Positions 9,554 to 17,703 of a stretch of 64,000 nucleotides of DNA are shown here, in pieces. The position numbers and the translations under genes were made by a program. The notes under the pieces are model-generated. The model was given only the letters and a program-made list of their open reading frames with translations. It made no database searches and was not told where the DNA came from. Every line of letters begins with the position of its first letter. The stretch's first letter is position 1. The stretch is from JAHFUI01 sp041485905. Its GTDB lineage: Bacteria; Acidobacteriota; Vicinamibacteria; Vicinamibacterales; CAVVIG01. The DNA is taken from the NCBI GenBank assembly GCA_041485905.1, contig JBGPKK010000001.1:62001-126000 (forward strand). Reading direction: 5' to 3'.

Positions 9554-10369
9554 TCAAGACGCCCGGGGCTTCCAGACCAGAATCTCGCCTTTGCCCGGAA
9601 CGGCCGCGTCGCCAGTGTAACGTTCGTAGGACCCATCTTGTTCTTCAAACGGGATGGCGAATTCGAGCGATTCCAGGTGCCTCGCGTACAGACGCAGGAA
9701 CGTCGGGTTGTACGCGGACGCGTACGTGAACGTCGGCAGGAGCTGGAGGGGCGTCAACGTGATAATCGTGCCGCGAAGCATCCAGGCACCAGTCCGCAGC
9801 TCGGCTCCCTTGCGGAGGATCAGGGTACCGCCTTTCATCTGCAAGCCGGCGAAGTCTCTCACTGCGCCGCCGATCGCGATGATGCCTCGCTTCATCCGCA
9901 TGCCGACTTCGAGGCCGGCCGTGCCGTCGACGACGATCGTCCCGTCCGTCATCCCCGAGAGGCTTCCGCGGTAGGCCGCCCCCACTTGTCCACCGGCGTT
10001 GCCGCGAACGCGGATGAGTCCCCCCGACATCTCTGCGCCGAGCCAGTCCGAAACGTCGCCGGAGACTTCGATCGTGCCTCCCTTCATGTACGCCCCGAGA
10101 TGCATGCCGGCGTTGCCGGCGATGGTGATGCGGCCCCGAGTCATGCCGCGGCCGATCCATTTGACCTTCGCCAGGTCGCCGCGGATCTCCACCTCGTCGC
10201 TCGCTCGGCCCTCGACGTCGAAAAAGTCCTCCACGCGGCGCTGCCGCTTTCCCAGATAAACCGGCAGGGCGCGGATCTCGTCGTTTGTCAGCGCCGCCAT
10301 CACGTCCGGCGAGATCATCTCCGCTTCGAGCGGAACGTTGGGTGGCTCTTTGAGGGTGAGTGTGATCAT
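9554..10369 (-). CDS. fwdC: Formylmethanofuran dehydrogenase subunit C
   Basis: 271 residues. The middle (about 75-215) is a run of short G-rich beta-helix repeats such as GRITIAGNAGMHLGAYMKGG, GDVSDWLGAEMSGG, GNAGGQVGAAYRG and GTAGLEVGMRMKRG. This is the GXXGXXXG helix shared by FwdC/FhcC and the C-terminal domain of glutamate synthase. In the Fwd complex this subunit is a scaffold against the A and B subunits. The N-terminus (LTLKEPPNVPLEAEMISPD) is also typical. It lies 61 bp downstream of fwdA in the same orientation, so it is probably cotranscribed. Confidence 0.95.
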   Translation of the reverse strand: MITLTLKEPPNVPLEAEMISPDVMAALTNDEIRALPVYLGKRQRRVEDFFDVEGRASDEVEIRGDLAKVKWIGRGMTRGRITIAGNAGMHLGAYMKGGTIEVSGDVSDWLGAEMSGGLIRVRGNAGGQVGAAYRGSLSGMTDGTIVVDGTAGLEVGMRMKRGIIAIGGAVRDFAGLQMKGGTLILRKGAELRTGAWMLRGTIITLTPLQLLPTFTYASAYNPTFLRLYARHLESLEFAIPFEEQDGSYERYTGDAAVPGKGEILVWKPRAS

Positions 10370-10430
10370 GCTCGGACTTGTTTGGGCGGCCCTGAAGGGC
10401 CTCCCCTGCAGCGTACGCAGCGGACGGCCT

Positions 10431-12056
10431 TTAGACCGTCCCGATGACCTCCGGTCGCCGGATCCGTTCCATCTCCACCGGATAGTTGTCGAAGGACATC
10501 GTGTAGACCTTCTGGAACACCGGACGCAAATACTCCGTGATGTGCTCGTCGAACGGGGGCTGAACCAGGAACTGCCGTCCGTTGCTGACCGAGCGGATCT
10601 CGCCGTCCTCGACCACGACTTCCCCGCTCTTGATCACGTAGCGCGGATACTCGAACATCAGGCTCGGATCCGGGTTCGCGTGATACAGCGCCACATCCGC
10701 GTCCGCGCCCACACCCAGGTGACCTTTCTGGGTGAGGCCCAGCGCGCGCGCCGGGCCCGCGGACGTGATGATGGCGATGTCGGACAGCGTGTACTTTCGA
10801 TCCAGATCCGCCAGAACGATCCGCTTCTGCGCCTCCTCCGGCAGCCTGTTCACGCACTCGCGCCGGTACTCCACGTCCATCAAAAGACGGATCAGCTCCG
10901 GGTATCGCCAGAAACACGCCCCGTTGGGATGATCCGTCGTCAGGAAGATCCGCCAGGGATCGGTGATGAGGAGCAGCAGTTCCAATCCGACTGCCCACTG
11001 GATGGCGTTGACCAGCTTGTGCTCTTTGTACACGTAGGGAACGATCCCGCATCCGGTCTCATTCTCCACGTCGAGGTTGCCCCACTTGTGGCCGGTGAGC
11101 TGATAGAGGACGTGCTGCCACGGGCCGTCGGCGGTGATCGTCACGGTGTTGCCGAACAGGATCGCCCCCGCGTCGGTCGTGAAGTTCGTATGCGTGTTGA
11201 AGTACTCGGCGACAGTGGCCGCTTCCGAGCGCATCGAGCCCCAGTCGTCTCCACCGTAGGAGTGGAATTGCAGGTGCGCGAGATGCGCCCGACGCCCCTC
11301 CAGGACCTTCATCGTCTCGATCGTCGTCGTGAAGTTGCCCGGAGCGCCGAGGTTGTTGCAGTGGATGTGGAGCGGGTGCGGCAGACCCAGATCGTCGATG
11401 ATGGTCGCGAGGTCCGAGATGATCCTGGCCGGCGTCACTTTGCTGTACCCGTCAATCGATTCGAACAGCTTCTTGGCGTCGTGCCCGTACTTCCAGTTCA
11501 CGACGCCCCCGGGATTGACTGCCTTGACGCCGTACGCCTTGGCCGCGCCGATCAGCCACGCCACGACGTGCCTGGCGCGTTCCAGTTCGCCCGCCTCCAG
11601 CAGGTCCAGCACGATTTCGTTGTTGGCCATCAACACGAGCGTGGACTTGTCGACGATGGGCGTGTCGTGCAGCTCTTCGTGCGTGTGTCTCGCAGAGAGC
11701 ACCGGCATGGCGGCCTCGTTCACCGTCGTCCAGCCCATGCCCGCGTACAAGTACCCGGTGGCGAAGGTCGTGGGGGTGATGCCGCCGAGACCGGCACGGA
11801 ACTCGGGCGTGTGCACGAACGGCAGCCCACGCCGCATGTGCTCGGGCGTCAGGCCGCGCGCGAAATTCAGCGCGGCTCCGGCCACGTGGGTGTGGACGTC
11901 GACGCCGCCGGGGAATACGACCAGGCCGGTGGCATCGATCGAGCGGCCGCCTTCGACCTGAGACACGATGCGGCCGTCGGAGATGCAGACGTCCTTGACG
12001 ACGCCGTCGATCCCGTTGGCCGGATCGTAAACCTTCCCGCCTGTTATGCGCAGCAT
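10431..12056 (-). CDS. fwdA: Formylmethanofuran dehydrogenase subunit A
   Basis: 541 residues of the amidohydrolase superfamily. In the complex this subunit interconverts formate and formylmethanofuran at a binuclear zinc centre. Visible metal ligands are the H55-x-H57 pair (GGVDVHTHVAG), K178 (GVKAVNPGG), which falls where archaeal FwdA has its carboxylated lysine, the H231/H233 region (HPLHIHCNNLG), and D376 (TTDHPNG). Length and ligand set match FwdA/FhcA (about 550). Start is ATG 12056. An AT-rich palindromic repeat fills the 84 bp between fwdB and this gene. Confidence 0.96.
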   Translation of the reverse strand: MLRITGGKVYDPANGIDGVVKDVCISDGRIVSQVEGGRSIDATGLVVFPGGVDVHTHVAGAALNFARGLTPEHMRRGLPFVHTPEFRAGLGGITPTTFATGYLYAGMGWTTVNEAAMPVLSARHTHEELHDTPIVDKSTLVLMANNEIVLDLLEAGELERARHVVAWLIGAAKAYGVKAVNPGGVVNWKYGHDAKKLFESIDGYSKVTPARIISDLATIIDDLGLPHPLHIHCNNLGAPGNFTTTIETMKVLEGRRAHLAHLQFHSYGGDDWGSMRSEAATVAEYFNTHTNFTTDAGAILFGNTVTITADGPWQHVLYQLTGHKWGNLDVENETGCGIVPYVYKEHKLVNAIQWAVGLELLLLITDPWRIFLTTDHPNGACFWRYPELIRLLMDVEYRRECVNRLPEEAQKRIVLADLDRKYTLSDIAIITSAGPARALGLTQKGHLGVGADADVALYHANPDPSLMFEYPRYVIKSGEVVVEDGEIRSVSNGRQFLVQPPFDEHITEYLRPVFQKVYTMSFDNYPVEMERIRRPEVIGTV

Positions 12057-12068
12057 TGGGGAAATTGG

Positions 12069-12142
12069 GAATTAAGAATTAGGAATTCAGAATTCAGAAT
12101 TCGAGCCACGAATTCCTAATTTCGAATTCTGAATTCATAATT
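12069..12142. repeat. Palindromic GAATTCA-type short tandem repeat
   Basis: Seven-base units related to GAATTCA run in one direction and then reappear in reverse complement around a short centre near 12107, making a long AT-rich hairpin inside a GC-rich operon. It overlaps the fwdB stop codon and ends just before the fwdA start. It could attenuate transcription between fwdB and fwdA, or it may be a mobile short repeat. A related degenerate tract occurs at 27720-27757. Confidence 0.75.
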
Positions 12143-13484
12143 ACGCGATTGCCGCGCGGACGTGCGTCTCGGGCGACCAGGCAGGCTTCGCGGCCACCGC
12201 CTCGCGGATGCGCCGGACGACCTCTTCGTCGGTCGGATACGGCGACTTGAGCGCCGGCCGAAGCGGCAGGGGTATTTCGTCCATGCGATACGCAGTCCCC
12301 GGCGCGCTGATACCTGTGACCGCCGTGGTGATGTGCACGCGGGACAGGCGGCTCGTGTGAGTCACCTTGGGATCCAGCACGATCGTGGGAATGCGAGCCA
12401 GGTGATCGATGCCCGGCTGCGGCATCGTCGCTCCCGGATCCGCGCCGAGGATGAGCGCGGCGTCGTTGTCGCCGCGGACGATCAGGTCCACGGTCGAGAA
12501 CTCCCCCGGATTGAAACGGGGGTAGCCCCGACTCAAGCTCACACCGAACGGGTAGCCGGTCGACCAGCGCAGGACCATGTCCGATCCGGTGACGTTGCCG
12601 TGCCCTCGCATCGGCATGCACACGAACTTGGTGAACGCGTTCAGCTCCGCGGCCAGCGAGAGCACGCCCGCCGAGTTCATGTGCTTTCCACGGGTCATCG
12701 AGAGCCCCATGCCGAAGAAGATCACGCCGAATTTTGCGCGCTTCATTCGGTTGACGAGGTCCTGGAGTTGATCGACCGAGAGTCCGGTTTCCGCCACGCT
12801 CTCGGCATTGACCCTCTGGTTCTTGACAAGCGCGCGCAAGGTGGTGAGAACCTCGAAGTCCTTGCCCGGCCGAATCTGCAGGAAGAGGTCCGCAGCCTTC
12901 ACGCTGGGCGTTTCGCGGATGTCCACCAGGACCATGAAGCGTCCCTTGCGCCCTTCCGGCACGAACCTGCCCTTCTGGGTCAGCGTGTATTTGGTGAAGT
13001 GCCGCGGGTGGCATTCCGCCGGGTTGCCGCCCCAGTAGATGATGAAGTCGGCCCGATTCTTCACTTCGCCGAGCGTGCATGTAATCTTGCCACCCAACTG
13101 GGCGGCTATCTCAGTGGGGCCGTGTCAAAGCGAGGTGTGGCTGTCGACCACACCCCCGATCAACTCAGCCAGTGCCACGGCTTCCCGCTGGGCCTCGCAC
13201 GTGATGTTGCTGAGTCCGTACACCAGTGGCATGTTGGCGGCATACAGGTAGTCGGCCGCGGCTGCGACGGCCGCGTCGAGAGTGGCCGGCTTCCCGTCGA
13301 TCAGCGCGTCTGGAAACAGACGCTCCGCCGTGTGGTGTTTGAACCACGACTCGCCGAGACTGCAGGCGTTCTTGGCCTTGACGATGCGATCGCCTTCGGT
13401 GTGCAACTCGATGTCGTCACAGACGCATCCGCAGAACGTGCACGTGGCGTTGGGCACGACGTTGCTCGCAACGTTGAGGGTCAT
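12141..13484 (-). CDS. fwdB: Formylmethanofuran dehydrogenase subunit B, selenocysteine-containing (UGA at 13125-13127)
   Basis: The frame is 447 residues with one in-frame UGA at codon 120. Upstream are the [4Fe-4S] ligands C15-x2-C18-x3-C22 and C41 (CTFCGCVCDD, NACSLG). The UGA sits in VVDSHTSL-U-HGPTEIAA, where archaeal FwdB has the W/Mo-binding Cys or Sec (around residue 118). Downstream the same frame continues as TCTLGEVKNRADFIIYWGGN and NPAECHPRHF, which is the conserved metal-pterin region. No frameshift is needed. A perfect stem-loop follows the UGA. Naive gene calling would give two fragments (13125-13484 and 12141-13097). Start ATG 13484 has GGGAG upstream. The subunit carries out the redox step between formate and CO2. 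A simple nonsense mutation is the alternative, but position and hairpin argue against it. Confidence 0.9.
13089..13106 (-). promoter_or_regulatory. Putative bacterial SECIS hairpin of fwdB
   Basis: On the coding strand, 18 bases after the UGA (13125-13127), the sequence reads GCCGCCC-AGUU-GGGUGGC. This is a 7-bp stem with one G-U pair and a four-base loop whose second base is G. The loop begins 25 bases after the UGA. Bacterial SECIS elements sit inside the coding region just downstream of the UGA, with a short loop having G in the first two positions and about 16-37 bases between UGA and loop, so the geometry fits. SelB binding is inferred. Confidence 0.75.
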
Positions 13485-13557
13485 CGAATCTCCCACATCA
13501 TTTCTTGGTCTCGCTCTTGGTCTCGCCCCGACCCTGACCGGGCGGGATGACGAACGT

Positions 13558-13716
13558 TCATCCAAGCTCCCGACCGGGAAAGCTGCCACGAATGCGGCGC
13601 GGCATGTACCGCCCGGCCTCAATCATCTCCCAGGCCGGGACATGTTCCTGGGGCGCGGCTTCAGACACTTCCCGCAGGATCCAGGTTTTCTTCTGGTCGA
13701 GAAGAATGTCGTTCAC
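13558..13716 (-). CDS. 52-residue ORF between fwdD and fwdB, function unknown
   Basis: The GTG start at 13716 overlaps the fwdD stop (GTGA), so translation is probably coupled. The product is 52 residues and begins (M)NDILLDQKKTWILREV and ends RRIRGSFPGRELG. It is rich in charged and aromatic residues with no signal or membrane segment, so a small cytoplasmic protein is expected. I know of no such subunit in described Fwd/Fhc complexes. Its place between the molybdopterin-binding subunits D and B suggests an assembly or accessory role, which is inference. It lies 73 bp upstream of fwdB. The alternative is a non-coding spacer, but the 4-base overlap and protein-like composition favour a gene. 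Confidence 0.65.
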   Translation of the reverse strand: MNDILLDQKKTWILREVSEAAPQEHVPAWEMIEAGRYMPRRIRGSFPGRELG

Positions 13717-14051
13717 GCGATCGCCTCGACTTCCACTTCCCAGCCCTTGGAGGTGGGCATTCCGGTGCCATCGGTATATCGGCCCATGAGATGGCACGTG
13801 GGCGGTCCATAAGGGATGAAGATCATTCCCAAGGGCACCTTCCCTTCCACGCACTTGAACGTAACCTCACCGTACTCGGACCGAACCATGGCGCTGCCAC
13901 CGGACTGAATTCCCACCGCCTTCATATCATCGGGATGCATCGTCATGGTGCTCACGATGGCTTGATACTCGGGTGAATCCTTCCCGATATTGATCTGCTG
14001 GCCCTGCTTGGTCGTGCGGCCGGCGTTCATGATAAAGCGCTTGTTTCCCAT
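13713..14051 (-). CDS. fwdD: Formylmethanofuran dehydrogenase subunit D
   Basis: 112 residues from ATG 14051. It matches FwdD, the separate molybdopterin-dinucleotide-binding domain that completes FwdB: FIMNAGRTTKQGQQI at the start, STMTMHPDDMKAVGI, SEYGEVTFKCVEG, MIFIPYGPPTCHLMG and TDGTGMPTSKGWEVEVE. These are the double-psi barrel features of molybdopterin oxidoreductase C-terminal domains. First gene of the fwd block. Methylotroph Fhc complexes lack a redox-active pterin, so an intact D-type domain supports a true dehydrogenase here. Confidence 0.93.
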   Translation of the reverse strand: MGNKRFIMNAGRTTKQGQQINIGKDSPEYQAIVSTMTMHPDDMKAVGIQSGGSAMVRSEYGEVTFKCVEGKVPLGMIFIPYGPPTCHLMGRYTDGTGMPTSKGWEVEVEAIA

Positions 14052-14219
14052 TGGATAACGGTCTGGAACTGTCAGATTTACGAAAGAAAACCATTGTAGC
14101 ACGCAGCGCGCAGGCGGTTAATGGCGTCGCCGTGACGTCCACACGGCCTGCGGTCGGCCAGAACGTCACTCTGCGCCATCGCCGGACGAGAAACGTGTAT
14201 ATTGCGCCCGGGGAACTGG

Positions 14220-14724
14220 ATGAAACGGACTGTCGGCGACCGGACGATCTCCCACGTGGCCCGGTCGATCGTGATCGCCGCGGTGCTTGGCGTCAGCGCC
14301 GTATCGGCGCACCTTGCGCGCGCTCAGGATCAGCGGAGCGGCGACGCGCTCGAGGTGCTTCAGGTGCAGCCGAACTTTTACATGATCGGTCGCGCGGGCG
14401 GCAACATCGCCGTCCAAATCGGGCCCGATGGGGTCGTCCTCGTGGACTCGGGTTCGAGGGAGATGGCGGACGCGGTCGTGGCGGCGATAAAGAAGCTGAC
14501 CGATCAGCCGATTCGCTACATCATCAACACCAATCCGGATGCCGACCCCAGTGGAGGCTGTGCTCGGCGGCGCGGACACCATGTATCCGGAGTATCGAAA
14601 GAAACTGAAGGCGACCTACGTCGCGCCCGAGAAATGCGTCCGTTATTGCTGTGGATGGGGAGGAGGCGGGGGAAACCCCGCGCCGGGCCTGACGGGTTGC
14701 ATCAGCGGCGGCGGGCCCCCATAA
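14220..14724 (+). pseudogene. MBL-fold hydrolase pseudogene with internal deletion
   Basis: The first 115 codons from ATG 14220 encode an exported metallo-beta-lactamase-fold N-terminus: a signal peptide, FYMIGRAGGNIAVQIGPDGV, VLVDSGSREMADAVVAAI and IRYIINTNPDAD. The Zn-binding HxHxDH block that should follow is missing. The rest continues in another frame from about 14550 as EAVLGGADTMYPEYRKKL, GWGGGGGNPAPGLTGCISGG, then stop at 14724. A deletion with a frame change best explains this. It is divergent from fwdD. Confidence 0.65.
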
Positions 14725-14751
14725 ACAGGGTCCGCCCCCGCCAGTGCGTTT

Positions 14752-15153
14752 CTAGTCTCTCTTCAGCTTGAAATCGGCCTTCGTCGATCCGTGGTTCCAG
14801 GTGCCGGTCAGCGTGCGGTTGTACGAGCCGATGTCCGCCAGCTTCCCGTCGGCGACGATCTTCACCAGTGCGCCTGATTTGTCCTTGGCATCGGCCTCGA
14901 GATGAAGCATCCATTTCGTGGAGTCGAGCGTCGCGACCTTGATGGCGACGGCATCGGGCCCTGGGTCGATCGTCCCGGTGATATTCTTGCCGTCCCAGTA
15001 CATGACCACCGTGATCTGCGTGCGCTGCGTCGGCGTCGCGCCCCAGTCGCCGTACCACGTGCCGACCAGCGGGTGACCTTCCTGGGCCAGTGCCGACACT
15101 GAAAGCGCGACGACGGCCAACGCGCACGATAACCAGGCAGCTTTTCGTCTCAT
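14752..15153 (-). CDS. Small exported beta-rich protein, unknown function
   Basis: 133 residues from ATG 15153, which has GGAG upstream. Signal peptide (AAWLSCALAVVALSVSALAQ), then a mature domain of about 110 residues with alternating strands: HPLVGTWYGDWG, TVVMYWDGKNITGTIDPG, NRTLTGTWNHG and ADFKLKRD. The repeated G-T-W turns suggest a lipocalin- or avidin-like barrel of the kind often seen in Acidobacteria secreted proteins. No catalytic motif is visible. It lies 22 bp downstream of the next gene, so cotranscription is likely. Confidence 0.7.
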   Translation of the reverse strand: MRRKAAWLSCALAVVALSVSALAQEGHPLVGTWYGDWGATPTQRTQITVVMYWDGKNITGTIDPGPDAVAIKVATLDSTKWMLHLEADAKDKSGALVKIVADGKLADIGSYNRTLTGTWNHGSTKADFKLKRD

Positions 15154-15175
15154 CGTTATCTCCAGGCCCCGAGCG

Positions 15176-16102
15176 CTAGGGAACAATCCGGCTGGTGCGA
15201 TCGACCGATTTCTCGGAACCGATCATGAGCACCGGTGCGAAGTTATTGTCCTGGCAGACGTATTCAAACAGTTCCTGTCCTGGACTCCAGCGAAGCGTGA
15301 AGCCGGTATTCCAGGTCGCTGTGTACGCGCCGGGATCGTCGATGGTGATTTCGTATTTGATCACGTTCATGTTCAGGCGGGTGAATCGCTCGATGTAGTG
15401 CAGCTTCTCGGTGTGCGGCGATCCCTGGCGATCCATCCAGAACCGTTCGTTGAACCCGAAGTTGTCCACGACCAGCGTGTCCCCCTCCCAGTGGCCGATC
15501 GAGTGTCCGTAATAGCTCGGCACCAGATCCTTGGGATGCTCCCGTCCATCCATATAGATGATCCGGTAGGTGTGCGGGCCGCCGATGTCCATGATGTACA
15601 TGCGCTTGAGCTCCGGCATGTCCACGAACTCGACGCCGTACGGCGTGAGGAACTGGCGTGAGCCGCCGGAAGGCTTGCAGCGCGTATGCGGCTCGAACTG
15701 CGTGCCCTGCCGGTAGGCGTAAAGCGCGCGGGCCCACGGCTGGAACGGCACTTCGCTCAACTTCGGTTTCGGAGGTGCGCCGGGCGCTGCGGGACCGCCC
15801 GCAATCGCGGCGCGGCTCGGTGTGTCGGGATCGGCGAACGTGCCGCCGCCAGGCAACCAGACCCCGAGCTCGCCAGGAAGCGGACCGAAGATCGGTTTGC
15901 CGTCCGCCCCGCGCGGCGCCGGCAGAGCCGGAGCGGCCGGACCGCCGCGGCCGCCGCCGCGCCCCGCCCCCTGTCCGCGAGCCGGAGCGGGAGCGGCGGG
16001 AGCCTGTGCCTGCGGCGCTGCCTGCGAAAATGACGAAGCAGCCGGCAGCGTGACAAGCGCCAGCCCCAGGCCCACAGACGCGACGATGAGACGCTTACGC
16101 AT
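15176..16102 (-). CDS. Exported protein of the GHWEGDTLVV family
   Basis: 308 residues: signal peptide (residues 1-29), a low-complexity Pro/Ala/Gly-rich linker (30-65), then a domain containing PWARALYAYRQGTQFEPHTR, RIIYMDGREHPKD, YGHSIGHWEGDTLVVDNFGF, HYIERFTRLN, YEITIDDPGAYTATW and EYVCQDNNFAP. The same domain occurs at 16588-17703 and, broken, at 52561-53665. It is widespread in Acidobacteria but has no assigned function that I know of. Conserved H, W, E and D in the GHWEGD block could be a binding or active site. Probable operon partner of the small gene downstream. Confidence 0.75.
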   Translation of the reverse strand: MRKRLIVASVGLGLALVTLPAASSFSQAAPQAQAPAAPAPARGQGAGRGGGRGGPAAPALPAPRGADGKPIFGPLPGELGVWLPGGGTFADPDTPSRAAIAGGPAAPGAPPKPKLSEVPFQPWARALYAYRQGTQFEPHTRCKPSGGSRQFLTPYGVEFVDMPELKRMYIMDIGGPHTYRIIYMDGREHPKDLVPSYYGHSIGHWEGDTLVVDNFGFNERFWMDRQGSPHTEKLHYIERFTRLNMNVIKYEITIDDPGAYTATWNTGFTLRWSPGQELFEYVCQDNNFAPVLMIGSEKSVDRTSRIVP

Positions 16103-16144
16103 ATCCTGACCTCAGTATGGAAATCTGCACGTCGGTCGCGGATG

Positions 16145-16549
16145 TTAGGGTGTCTCGGTTTCGCTGGAGGCCGCGCCCATCCGCTGTCCCGTGGACGCCA
16201 TGGTTACGGTCCTGGCGTTGCCGCGGTTGCTCAGGTTCCTAGCGGCCGTGCCCTCCACGATCACTTCGTCGCCCAGCTTCATCGTCGTGCGCGTCCATCC
16301 CCTGGTCTGGAGTCCGTGCGGCGGCCCCATCTCGAAGCCCCAGTTGGTGACGGTGCCGTCGTCGTTCTTGACGTTGAGATAGAACCACACGTGGGGATTG
16401 GTCCATTCGACCTTCGTCACATATCCCTGTTTCTTGACCACCTTGGTATTGTCGAATTCCGCCGCAAAGGAGTGGTGTGCTTTGACCGGTTTGGCCGACA
16501 GCATCACACCCAAAGCGAGGGCCAGAAGACCAACCGTGCGTAATCTCAT
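16145..16549 (-). CDS. DUF6152 exported protein
   Basis: 134 residues from ATG 16549 behind an AGGAGG site. Signal peptide (VGLLALALGVMLSAKPVKA) followed by the DUF6152 hallmark HHSFAAEFDNTKVV, then VTKVEWTNPHVWFYLNVK, TNWGFEMGPPHGL, RGWTRTTMKLGDEVIVEG and NARTVTMASTGQRM. This is a small periplasmic OB-like domain with a His pair at the mature N-terminus. Function is unknown. It follows, by 38 bp, a gene in which the same domain is fused to the GHWEGDTLVV domain. Confidence 0.82.
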   Translation of the reverse strand: MRLRTVGLLALALGVMLSAKPVKAHHSFAAEFDNTKVVKKQGYVTKVEWTNPHVWFYLNVKNDDGTVTNWGFEMGPPHGLQTRGWTRTTMKLGDEVIVEGTAARNLSNRGNARTVTMASTGQRMGAASSETETP

Positions 16550-16587
16550 TGGAAATCCTCCTCTTAACCGTGAACGAGAACGATACA

Positions 16588-17703
16588 TTATGGTCTGTTG
16601 TCCTGGCAAAAATACAGCGGAAGCTCTTCGCCGGCCATCCACTGCAGGTTCCACCCGGTGGACCAGGTTCGCGTGTAGGCGCCGGGATCGTCGATGGTGA
16701 CTTCGTACTTCAAGGTATTGGCATCGGTGCGCGTGAGCCGCTCGATCAGGTGCAGCTTCTCGGAGTGCGGCAGGCCGCCATTGGTAAACCAGAACTTTTC
16801 GTTGAAGCTGTTGGTGTCGACGACCAGCGTATCTTTCTCCCATTTGGCCACGGCGCGCCCGTAATACAGCGGGTTGTCTGCATCGCCCCGCAACTGGCCT
16901 TGTTGCTTGCGGCCGTCCGTATAGATGATGCGGTAGTTATGATCGCCGCCTCCGACGAAGACGAAAATCCGCTTGCGATTCTGGTCCTCGACAAACTGCA
17001 GGCCCTCGGGCATCTGGAACTGGCGCGGGCCACCCGCAGGCTTGCAGAACAGGAACATCGGGTCGTCCTTCAGAAAATTGCGCTGCCGCAATTCGTAGAG
17101 GTCTCGAGCCCAGCGCTGAAAGGGTGCGACCTTGTCCACATCCGTGATGTTGCGCAGGAGGCCGTAGGCGTCCATCGGAATTTTCGCGGCGTTCTCCACC
17201 ATCACCGTGGAGCTCGGGTTCGCCCAATATCCTGTCTCGCCTGGCGCGGGACCGAGTCGCGGCTGGCCGTCCGGCCACCGAGGCGTGGGCCGAGCGGCAC
17301 GTGACGCAGAAGACGCAGCGGCCGGCACGGTCAACAAGCTCTTGCCGGTCGTGGTCATCACCACGGACTTCGCCCACGCCTGGCGGCTTCCGTCTCTGGC
17401 GGCAATGCCGCGAACGGTGAGCGCGTCGCCAATCTTCAGCGAGTCGCGCGTCCAGCCGCCTTTGCGAAGCTCCACCGGACTTTCGAGCTCAATGGCCCAA
17501 ATCGCAACGCCGCTGCCATCGGGGACGCCGATGAATAAGTGGGCGTGCGGATTGAGCCAATCGATCTTGCTGACAACCCCCTTCAGGGTCACCGCTTTGT
17601 TGTCGTCGAACTTGGCCGCAATCTCGTGGTGGGCGATCACCGGCGCGGACGCCAGAAACAGGCCCAAACCGAGGGCCAAAAGGCCGCAGACACGATGCCT
17701 CAT
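16588..17703 (-). CDS. DUF6152 fused to GHWEGDTLVV-family domain, exported
   Basis: 371 residues from ATG 17703, with GGGAG upstream. After a signal peptide come two domains. Residues 24-120 are DUF6152 (HHEIAAKFDDNKAVTLKG, KIDWLNPHAHLFIGV, GGWTRDSLKIGDALTVRG). Residues 150-371 match the family seen at 15176-16102 (PFQRWARDLYELRQ, YRIIYTDGRKQQG, AVAKWEKDTLVVDTNSFNE, HLIERLTRTD, YEVTIDDPGAYTRTWSTG, PLYFCQDN). The fusion links the two domains functionally. Both domains are uncharacterised. Confidence 0.8.
   Translation of the reverse strand: MRHRVCGLLALGLGLFLASAPVIAHHEIAAKFDDNKAVTLKGVVSKIDWLNPHAHLFIGVPDGSGVAIWAIELESPVELRKGGWTRDSLKIGDALTVRGIAARDGSRQAWAKSVVMTTTGKSLLTVPAAASSASRAARPTPRWPDGQPRLGPAPGETGYWANPSSTVMVENAAKIPMDAYGLLRNITDVDKVAPFQRWARDLYELRQRNFLKDDPMFLFCKPAGGPRQFQMPEGLQFVEDQNRKRIFVFVGGGDHNYRIIYTDGRKQQGQLRGDADNPLYYGRAVAKWEKDTLVVDTNSFNEKFWFTNGGLPHSEKLHLIERLTRTDANTLKYEVTIDDPGAYTRTWSTGWNLQWMAGEELPLYFCQDNRP

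Noticed and set aside
10338..12119. 593-codon plus-strand open frame
   Set aside because: It is antisense to fwdA, rich in Arg/His/Val with no motif, and arises from high GC bias.
12141..13097. Separate downstream gene starting at ATG 13097 (C-terminal half of FwdB as its own protein)
   Set aside because: The frame is continuous with the N-terminal part through a single UGA, lacks a sensible N-terminus, and starts in the middle of a conserved region.
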